Assembly: GCA_017544285.1 (NCBI GenBank)
Contig: JAFYEL010000067.1
Coordinates: forward strand, 1 to 37,108
Length of the DNA: 37,108 nt
Reading direction: 5' to 3'
Source: Lachnospiraceae bacterium
GTDB taxonomy: Bacteria; Bacillota; Clostridia; Lachnospirales; Lachnospiraceae
This document shows, piece by piece, positions 1-6,549 of this stretch. The notes under the pieces were generated by a model. It did not search any database and was not told the origin of the DNA. It saw only the letters and a list, made by a program, of their open reading frames with translations. Every line of letters begins with the position of its first letter. Position 1 is the stretch's first letter. Made by a program: the position numbers and the translations under genes.

Positions 1-1843
1 CGGAGAAAGCGAAGAGAGGATACTTTCGGAAGGCACCGATCACGACAGGAGCTCAGCCATAAAGCAGGTGGCAAGCGGACGTTTCGGCGTAACCAGACGA
101 TCCCTTGTGAGCGCAAGGGAGATACAGATAAAAATGGCTCAGGGCGCAAAGCCCGGCGAGGGCGGGCATCTGCCCGGAAAGAAGGTTTATCCCTGGATCG
201 CCAGGACCAGACATTCAACCCCCGGTGTCAGCCTTATATCACAGCCGCCTCATCATGACATTTACTCCATAGAGGATCTGGCGCAGCTGATCTACGATCT
301 GAAGAACGCCAATAAGAACGCAAGGATATCCGTGAAGCTGGTATCCGAGGCCGGCGTGGGAACGGTTGCCGCCGGCGTTGCAAAGGCCGGTGCCGGCGTG
401 ATCCTGATCTCGGGATACGACGGAGGAACGGGAGCCGCTCCTCTTTCATCCATACACAATGCGGGCCTGCCCTGGGAGCTTGGCCTGGCTGAGACCCATC
501 AGACTCTGATCGCCAACGGCCTGAGAAATCAGGTTGTGATCGAGACCGACGGAAAGCTGATGAGCGGAAGGGATGTGGCCATAGCCGCCATCCTGGGAGC
601 AGAGGAATTCGGCTTTGCAACCGCACCCCTTATCACCATGGGCTGCGTGATGATGAGGGCCTGCCAGTCCGATACCTGCCCCATGGGTATCGCTACACAG
701 AATCCGGAGCTTCGCAAGCGCTTTGCGGGTAAGCCGGAGTATGTTGAGAACTTTATGATCTTCATCGCAAGGCAGCTTCGTGAGATCATGAGCAGCCTGG
801 GCGTTCGCACCGTGAATGAGCTGGTGGGAAGAACGGATCTTCTGAAAAAGAAGGAGAACGTATCCCTTGGCGGACAGAGGCTGGATCTTTCAAGGATACT
901 CCTGGATATGTCCGGTGAGGACCGGAAAAAGATGACCTTCGACCCTGGCTGCCTCTATGACTTTAAGCTTCAGAGCACCAAGGACGAGAGCGTGCTCCTT
1001 AAGTCAAAGAACGTAAAGGCTGCCATCGAATCCGGGAAAAAGGCAGAGGTCGACATACATCTCCAGAGTGTGGACAGGACCTTCGGAACTCTGCTGGGAG
1101 CAGAGATTACAAGAAAGCATCCCGAGGGACTTGCGGAGGATACGATTACCGTGAACTGCACCGGTTCCGGCGGACAGAGCTTCGGTGCATTCATTCCCAA
1201 CGGTCTGACTCTGAGGCTCACCGGAGACTCCAACGATTATTTCGGAAAGGGTCTTTCCGGCGGAAAGCTGATCGTGGCCGCACCCAAGGAGGCGGGCTAT
1301 GATCCCCACGAAAATATCATAATAGGAAATGTGGCTCTCTATGGCGCCACCTCCGGAAGGGCCTATATCGCAGGTATGGCCGGAGAGCGTTTCTGCATCA
1401 GGAATTCCGGTGCGGTTGCGGTAGCCGAGGGCGTGGGCGAGCACGGCTGCGAGTACATGACCGGCGGCGTTGTGGTCATCCTGGGACATACAGGCAAAAA
1501 CTTTGCAGCGGGTATGAGCGGCGGTGTTGCCTATGTGCTGGATGATGACAATCATCTTTACAGAAACGTGAACAAGCAGCTTGTGAGCATGGAGAAGGTT
1601 GAGCATAAGAACGACCTGGCGGAGCTGCGTTCCATAATAGAAGAGCATGTGAAGTATACGGGGTCGGAAAAGGGGAAAGCCATCCTTGAAAGCTTTGATG
1701 AATACGCACCCATGTTCAAGAAGATAATACCTCTGGATTACAAGGTAATGCTCAAAGGCATCGCCCTCTTCGAGGAGCAGGGCGTAGATCCGGAGACCGC
1801 AAAGATAGAAGCATTCAAAGCCTTCGTGGGAGGTGAATTATAA
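1..1843 (+). CDS. gltB: Glutamate synthase large subunit, C-terminal part
   Basis: This is the 3' part of the large subunit of glutamate synthase, which uses glutamine-derived ammonia and 2-oxoglutarate to make glutamate. The open frame runs in from the left edge (first full codon at base 2), so the start and the amidotransferase domain are outside the window. The text SAIKQVASGRFGVT is typical of the FMN-binding synthase domain, followed by GVILISGYDGGTGAAP, the FMN/substrate loop. The [3Fe-4S] cysteines are visible in GCVMMRACQSDTCPMG. The last ~200 residues form the glycine-rich GXGXG beta-helix (VNCTGSGGQSFGAF onward). The stop overlaps the gltD start (TAATG), so the two subunits are translationally coupled. 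The GTG at 68 is an internal valine codon and not a start. Confidence 0.97.
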   Translation, partial: GESEERILSEGTDHDRSSAIKQVASGRFGVTRRSLVSAREIQIKMAQGAKPGEGGHLPGKKVYPWIARTRHSTPGVSLISQPPHHDIYSIEDLAQLIYDLKNANKNARISVKLVSEAGVGTVAAGVAKAGAGVILISGYDGGTGAAPLSSIHNAGLPWELGLAETHQTLIANGLRNQVVIETDGKLMSGRDVAIAAILGAEEFGFATAPLITMGCVMMRACQSDTCPMGIATQNPELRKRFAGKPEYVENFMIFIARQLREIMSSLGVRTVNELVGRTDLLKKKENVSLGGQRLDLSRILLDMSGEDRKKMTFDPGCLYDFKLQSTKDESVLLKSKNVKAAIESGKKAEVDIHLQSVDRTFGTLLGAEITRKHPEGLAEDTITVNCTGSGGQSFGAFIPNGLTLRLTGDSNDYFGKGLSGGKLIVAAPKEAGYDPHENIIIGNVALYGATSGRAYIAGMAGERFCIRNSGAVAVAEGVGEHGCEYMTGGVVVILGHTGKNFAAGMSGGVAYVLDDDNHLYRNVNKQLVSMEKVEHKNDLAELRSIIEEHVKYTGSEKGKAILESFDEYAPMFKKIIPLDYKVMLKGIALFEEQGVDPETAKIEAFKAFVGGEL

Positions 1844-3327
1844 TGGGAAAGACTACGGGATTTTTGGAGTATGAGAGAAAGACCGGCCCCGTGAGAAGCG
1901 AGGAGGACAGGGTCTGCGATTATAAGGAATTCCACGGCTGCCTTCCTTTGAAGGAACAGAGGGAACAGGCTGCAAGATGTATGGACTGCGGCATACCCTT
2001 CTGTCAGGCGGGAGTGATGATAGCGGGAATGGCCTCCGGCTGTCCTCTTCACAACCTGGTGCCCGAGGTTAACGATCTGGTGTACAGGGGAAGGATGGAG
2101 GAAGCTTACCACAGACTTTCCGTCACCCACAGCTTTCCCGAGTTCACAAGCCGTGTATGTCCCGCCCTCTGCGAGGCGGCCTGCACCTGCAATCTCCACG
2201 ATCTGCCGGTGTGCACAAAGGAAAACGAACGGGCGGTAATAGAGTATGCCTATGAACATGACATTGTAAAGGAAGAGACCCCCGAGGTCAGGACCGGCAA
2301 GAAGGTGGCTGTAGTGGGAAGCGGTCCCTCCGGACTGGCAGTGGCGCAGCTTCTCAACAAGAGAGGACATGAGGTCACGGTATACGAGAGAAGGGATAGG
2401 GCCGGCGGGCTTCTCCGCTACGGTATTCCCAACATGAAGCTGGATAAATCCGTGATCGATCGCAGAATAAAATTAATGGAGGCTGCGGGGATCAGATTCG
2501 TGTATAATACGGATATAGGAAAGGATATTTCCGCAAAGGAGCTTGAGTCGGAATACGACGGGATAGTTCTGGCCTGCGGAGCATCCCGGCCCAGAGATCT
2601 GAATGCACCCGGAAGAGATGCCAAGGGCATCCGTTTTGCCGTGGATTTTCTTTCAGAGGTCACAAAGAATCTTCTGGACAGTAATTTCAAAAAGGTGCCC
2701 ACCCAGCTTGCAAAGGACAAGCATGTTATAGTGATAGGCGGAGGCGATACGGGAAACGACTATGTGGGAACCTGTGTGCGCCTGGGAGCAAAGAGCGTTA
2801 CCCAGCTTGAGATGATGCCCGCGCCCCCCGAGTGCAGGACCGCCGGCAATCCCTGGCCGGAGTGGCCCAGGGTGCTTAAGACTGATTACGGCCAGGAGGA
2901 GGCTGCCTGGAAATTCGGCAGCGATCCCAGAATATACCAGACCACGGTAAAGGAGTTCATCAAGAACAAAAAGGGTGAGCTCAAGGAAGTGGTGCTGATC
3001 TCGCTGGAGCCCAAAAAGGACAAGAAGACCGGCAGGATGAATATGGTCCCCGTGGAGGGAAGCGAAAAGAAGATCCCTGCTCAGCTGGTACTTATCGCAG
3101 CAGGATTTCTCGGAAGCGAAAAGTATGTGACGGATGCCTTCGGCGTGGAGACCGACGCCCGTACCAATGTTAAGACCGAAGCGGGCAGATTCCTGACTTC
3201 AAAGCCGGGGATCTACACCGCCGGAGATATGCACCGCGGACAGTCCCTGGTGGTATGGGCCATTTCGGAAGGACGAGGAGCCGCCCGGGAAGTAGACGAA
3301 GCACTTATGGGTTACAGCAATCTGTAG
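1843..3327 (+). CDS. gltD: Glutamate synthase small subunit (NADPH, FAD, Fe-S)
   Basis: The small subunit passes electrons from NAD(P)H through FAD and two [4Fe-4S] clusters to GltB. Cluster cysteines are visible at about residues 46, 49, 54 and 67 (RCMDCGIPFCQ...GCPLH) and at 106, 110, 114 and 116 (VCPALCEAACTC). The FAD-binding GxGxxG is at 159-164 (VAVVGSGPSGLAVA) and the NADPH-binding fold is at VIVIGGGDTGNDYVGT. The C-terminal FAD contact GIYTAGDMHRGQSLVVWA is present. At 494 residues it has the normal family length. It overlaps gltB by one base and is followed after 21 bases by the glutamine synthetase gene, completing a GS-GOGAT operon. Confidence 0.97.
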   Translation: MGKTTGFLEYERKTGPVRSEEDRVCDYKEFHGCLPLKEQREQAARCMDCGIPFCQAGVMIAGMASGCPLHNLVPEVNDLVYRGRMEEAYHRLSVTHSFPEFTSRVCPALCEAACTCNLHDLPVCTKENERAVIEYAYEHDIVKEETPEVRTGKKVAVVGSGPSGLAVAQLLNKRGHEVTVYERRDRAGGLLRYGIPNMKLDKSVIDRRIKLMEAAGIRFVYNTDIGKDISAKELESEYDGIVLACGASRPRDLNAPGRDAKGIRFAVDFLSEVTKNLLDSNFKKVPTQLAKDKHVIVIGGGDTGNDYVGTCVRLGAKSVTQLEMMPAPPECRTAGNPWPEWPRVLKTDYGQEEAAWKFGSDPRIYQTTVKEFIKNKKGELKEVVLISLEPKKDKKTGRMNMVPVEGSEKKIPAQLVLIAAGFLGSEKYVTDAFGVETDARTNVKTEAGRFLTSKPGIYTAGDMHRGQSLVVWAISEGRGAAREVDEALMGYSNL

Positions 3328-3348
3328 GATACGCCCAAGGAGGAAAGT

Positions 3349-4521
3349 ATGGAGATGACATTTGATGAGGTAATGAAGTTTATAGAGGAGGAGGACGTCA
3401 AGTTCATCCGTCTGGCTTTTCGGGATGCCTTCGGCGTTCAGAAAAACATCTCCGTTTTGCCCGGGGAGCTGAAGAAGGCTTTTGGGTTCGGAGCTCCCAT
3501 CAATGCCAGGGAGATAGCCGGCTTTGACTCAGATGATTACCCCACTCTTTATCTGAGGCCGGATGCGGACACCATGGCCATACTTCCCTGGAGACCGGAC
3601 AGCGGCAGGGTTCTGAGGATGTACTGCGATGTGTATACTTCCCTTGGCCGGGAGTGCAGTGCGGACACCAGGTTTTTGCTTAAAGAGGCCGTTAAAAAAG
3701 CAAAGGAAAAGGGCATTGAATTCAAGTTCGGAAACGAGGCAGAGTTTTATCTTTTCCTTAAGGACGAGAACGGTGAGCCCACAAAGATCCCCTATGACAG
3801 GGCGGGCTACATGGACATCGCACCCATGGACCGCTGCGAAAATGTCAGGAGAGAGATCAGTCTAACAATAGAGCGCATGGGCCTTATTCCCGAGAGATCC
3901 CATCACGAGAGGGGACCGGGGCAGAACGAGATCGATTTTCATTACGGCAAGCCCTTAAAGGCAGCCGATCAGATGACCACCTTTAAGATGGTGGTCAGCA
4001 CCATTGCGGACAGGTACGGTCTGGTGGCGGATTTTTCTCCACTTCCCCTGCCCGAAAAACCGGGCAACGGATACCATATCAATATCTTCGCCGAGGACAG
4101 CAATGGGCGTGATGTGGCAACCAATGCCGCAGCGGGCATCATGGAGAAGATAAGGGAGTTCACCATCTTCCTTAACCCCACGGATGCTTCCTATTCAAGG
4201 CTCGGATCGCACTACGCACCCGACAGGGTGAACTGGTCAAGAATGGGAAATGCAGAGCTCATGCATATAGACAATATCAGCGGCAAGACAAGGGCGGAGC
4301 TCAGGTCTCCCGACGCAGGTTCCAATCCCTATCTGGTATATGCCCTTCTGATCCATGCCGGATTGTGGGGAATAGAGAACAGGATCGAGCTTCCCCAGGA
4401 GATGCCTGCCGATGCCCTTCAGCTCCCCGGTTCCAGAAAGGAAGCGGCAAAGCTTGCAAGAGAGAGCAGCTTTGTAAGAAATGTTGTTCCTCAAAGCCTT
4501 ATCGATGAGTATGTGATCTGA
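3349..4521 (+). CDS. Glutamine synthetase family protein, short and divergent
   Basis: This 390-residue protein has a type I glutamine synthetase fold and would make glutamine from glutamate, ammonia and ATP. AAGGAGG lies 7 bases before the ATG. Recognisable elements are the N-terminal beta-grasp (KFIRLAFRDAFGVQKNI), the metal-ligand segment NEAEFYLF, SHHERGPGQNEIDF, which keeps the two metal-site glutamates, and ELRSPDAGSNPYL with the last metal-site Glu. It is shorter than usual (about 440-470 in the family). The FDGSSI-type signature reads INAREI. The NRSPLIRIP-type loop, whose arginines contact substrates in studied enzymes, reads GNAELMHID. The position after gltBD argues for a true or regulatory glutamine synthetase. 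A related gamma-glutamyl ligase is possible, so I do not assign glnA outright. Confidence 0.85.
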   Translation: MEMTFDEVMKFIEEEDVKFIRLAFRDAFGVQKNISVLPGELKKAFGFGAPINAREIAGFDSDDYPTLYLRPDADTMAILPWRPDSGRVLRMYCDVYTSLGRECSADTRFLLKEAVKKAKEKGIEFKFGNEAEFYLFLKDENGEPTKIPYDRAGYMDIAPMDRCENVRREISLTIERMGLIPERSHHERGPGQNEIDFHYGKPLKAADQMTTFKMVVSTIADRYGLVADFSPLPLPEKPGNGYHINIFAEDSNGRDVATNAAAGIMEKIREFTIFLNPTDASYSRLGSHYAPDRVNWSRMGNAELMHIDNISGKTRAELRSPDAGSNPYLVYALLIHAGLWGIENRIELPQEMPADALQLPGSRKEAAKLARESSFVRNVVPQSLIDEYVI

Positions 4522-4539
4522 CCCCTGTTTGAGGATAAA

Positions 4540-5118
4540 ATGCCAAAGAAAGATGATATCCAGCAATCTATATTGGTGGTATCGGCGTCCGAGCAGTTCA
4601 ACGCCCATGTGAAGGGGGCAAAGGTTTCCTATATCACTTTCGATGTGGTCAAGAGTGTTGCTCTTGCCAGACGCCGTTTGCTTGAGAGAGAATATGACCT
4701 GGTTGTGATAAACGCGCCTTTATCCGACGAGGTTGGGGAGGAGTTTGCCCTTGACGCAGCGGAAAGAGGCAGCTCCTGTGTTCTCGTTGCCGTGCCCCGG
4801 GATGTGTACGAAGAAATGGCAGACTTTGTCATCGACAGGGGTATCCTTGTGATACCCAAACCCGTGGGTGCCGCCGTGGTGGACAGATCCCTTCGTTTCC
4901 TTGCGGCCATGCGGGCAAAGATGCGCGGATTCGAGAAAAAGGCCAATGCCGCACTTGAAAAGGCGGAGGAGGTCAGGATCGTGAGCAAGGCCAAGCTTGT
5001 GCTCATGGAGACAAAGCATATGACCGAAGAGGAAGCCCATAAGTATATAGGCCGTCAGGCCATGAACAACGGGGTTTCCCGAAGGAGGGTGGCGGAAGCT
5101 ATCCTCGATGATCTGTAA
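4540..5118 (+). CDS. ANTAR-domain antitermination regulator with pseudo-receiver (NitR-like)
   Basis: This is a 192-residue RNA-binding antiterminator. The C-terminal ANTAR domain (about 135-192) is clear: KAKLVLMETKHMTEEEAHKYIG followed by RQAMNNGVSRRRVAEAIL. ANTAR proteins bind paired hairpins in leader RNAs and prevent termination. The N-terminal part looks like a response-regulator receiver, but the usual phospho-acceptor position reads INAPL (Asn58) and the acidic pair after the first strand is absent, so phosphorylation is unlikely. A coiled-coil helix at about 105-135 links the halves. It follows the glutamine synthetase gene by 18 bases. The same arrangement is known for glnA-nitR in a solvent-producing Clostridium, so a role in nitrogen-dependent antitermination is likely. 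Its RNA target is probably in leaders outside the window. Confidence 0.9.
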   Translation: MPKKDDIQQSILVVSASEQFNAHVKGAKVSYITFDVVKSVALARRRLLEREYDLVVINAPLSDEVGEEFALDAAERGSSCVLVAVPRDVYEEMADFVIDRGILVIPKPVGAAVVDRSLRFLAAMRAKMRGFEKKANAALEKAEEVRIVSKAKLVLMETKHMTEEEAHKYIGRQAMNNGVSRRRVAEAILDDL

Positions 5119-5157
5119 GAGTAAATACTCTTATCAGGGGGATTAATCCCTTCTTTT
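5116..5157 (+). terminator. Inverted repeats closing the nitrogen operon (probable terminator)
   Basis: Two inverted repeats lie back to back. The first, at 5116-5133, includes the stop codon and reads TAAGAGTA-AA-TACTCTTA. The second, at 5139-5150, reads GGGATTAATCCC, can extend by G-U pairs and is followed by TTCTTTT. Hairpins plus a T-rich tract suggest a rho-independent terminator, though the T tract is interrupted. Confidence 0.5.
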
Positions 5158-5199
5158 CCGACTGACAGTAAGTTTAAACTGACTCGATAGTTCAAACCC

Positions 5200-5228
5200 T
5201 TGATTTTGTGCGGACTGCATGGTAAAAT
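5200..5228 (+). promoter_or_regulatory. Sigma-A promoter for the GTPase / cyclase / acyltransferase operon
   Basis: The -35 box TTGATT (5200-5205) is separated by 17 bases from the -10 box TAAAAT (5223-5228). This places the transcript start about 30 bases before the GTPase ATG at 5263. It also argues against a start at 5200, which would lie inside the promoter. Confidence 0.65.
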
Positions 5229-5262
5229 TATCGGTGTATTTCTCAGACAGGAGGCTACTTAT

Positions 5263-6549
5263 ATGTCAGAAACAGCCGGAGCATCCCTCGTTCAGGATGC
5301 ATATGAAGAACAGAAAAACAGAATAGACAATATTGTTAATGAGATGGCTTCTGCAGAGGACACCGAAGAGGAAAGGGTCTGGAAGGAGCACGTTGACAAA
5401 TATCTTAAAGAGATCGAAAGATATCAGTCCATGATAAAGCTTCTGGATATCGGCGATGAAGAGCTGAGCCAGAGGACCAGCGTCTTCCTTGATATCCTCG
5501 AGAATCCCGAGTTTGAGATCGCATTCGTCGGCACCATCAAGACCGGCAAGAGCACACTGATAAACGCGCTCCTGGGTCATAACTTTACGCCCACGGATGT
5601 AACTCCCGAGACCGCGGCACTTACCAAATTCCGCCGCAGTGAAAAGGATTATATAAAGATCATCTTCTACAACGAGGAAGAGTGGAAAGAACTTCGGGCC
5701 AGCAAATCCCAGAACGCCGTTGAGTACAACGACCTTTACAAGAGGCTGGGAGCTGAGGAGGCCGCACCCAAGTGGATCGGCCACGAGGCCATCAAAAAGG
5801 AGCTTGACGGAACCGAGATAGAGGAAAAGGTAGCCCAGTGGACCTCTTCGAAGTATGCGGAGCATTTCTTCGTTAAAGAGGTGGAGCTCGGTATATCAAC
5901 ACTTCCCGAGTGGTTCCCTCCCCAGGTTCTCTTTGTAGATACCCCTGGACTTTTCGATGCGGTTCAGTATCGTTCCGAGATCGCAGAAAAGTATATCCGT
6001 AAGGCAGACGCCGTATTCTTCTGCGTGGATGTTCAGCGTACCATCCGCGAGGAGCACGACGAGATCCAGACGGTTTTCGCCAACTCAAACGACAACAAGA
6101 GCAAGGTTCACATTGTGGCCACTCACTGGGATAAGCTTAACAAGCCCATCGTGGACAACTGGAAAAAGCAGAAGAGGTTCTTTGTGGAGCTTTTCTCCAA
6201 CGCGAACTTCTTCGGTTCCGAGGAACTTGCGGAAAAGAACATCCTCCATTCCTCGGCATACATGTACAACCTTTGCAATCATTTCGATGAGAACATAGAC
6301 GAGCTTGAGATCTTTGCCCGCACCCTGGGCCTCAGCGTCAGAGGTGACGACGACGAAAAGATCCGCGGATTAAAGGATCAGCTTCTGGAATTCACAAACA
6401 TCGAAAAGATCAAAAAGGTCATCGAGACAGAGCTTGTGGTCAAGTACAAGCAGCTTATGGTAGACCGTATCGAAAAGATCTATCAGGAGCTTGTAAATAA
6501 CTACAGGCAGGGAATCCGCGAAAAGAGGCTGGAAAACGAAAGCAAGTAA
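5263..6549 (+). CDS. Dynamin-like GTPase
   Basis: This 428-residue protein belongs to the dynamin-like large GTPases, which in bacteria remodel or guard membranes. I chose the ATG at 5263 because AGGAGG (5249-5254) lies 8 bases upstream. The longer frame from 5200 would begin inside the promoter. All GTP-binding motifs are visible: the P-loop GTIKTGKS at about 90-97, a threonine-rich switch I segment (TPTDVTPETAAL), DTPGL at 226-230 and THWDK at 287-291. The N-terminal ~80 residues and C-terminal ~50 residues are charged helices, probably a coiled coil. I see no membrane segment or signal peptide, so it is cytosolic or peripheral. The family usually works as pairs or oligomers, but no second GTPase is adjacent. 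The gene overlaps the diguanylate cyclase gene by TAATG. Confidence 0.88.
   Translation: MSETAGASLVQDAYEEQKNRIDNIVNEMASAEDTEEERVWKEHVDKYLKEIERYQSMIKLLDIGDEELSQRTSVFLDILENPEFEIAFVGTIKTGKSTLINALLGHNFTPTDVTPETAALTKFRRSEKDYIKIIFYNEEEWKELRASKSQNAVEYNDLYKRLGAEEAAPKWIGHEAIKKELDGTEIEEKVAQWTSSKYAEHFFVKEVELGISTLPEWFPPQVLFVDTPGLFDAVQYRSEIAEKYIRKADAVFFCVDVQRTIREEHDEIQTVFANSNDNKSKVHIVATHWDKLNKPIVDNWKKQKRFFVELFSNANFFGSEELAEKNILHSSAYMYNLCNHFDENIDELEIFARTLGLSVRGDDDEKIRGLKDQLLEFTNIEKIKKVIETELVVKYKQLMVDRIEKIYQELVNNYRQGIREKRLENESK

Noticed and set aside
1004-2370. Minus-strand ORFs of about 210 codons across the gltB/gltD junction
   Set aside because: Shadows of strongly conserved plus-strand genes.
5200-5262. 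Upstream start for the dynamin-like GTPase
   Set aside because: The extra 21 codons begin inside the predicted -35 box and no ribosome site precedes them; AGGAGG supports the ATG at 5263.
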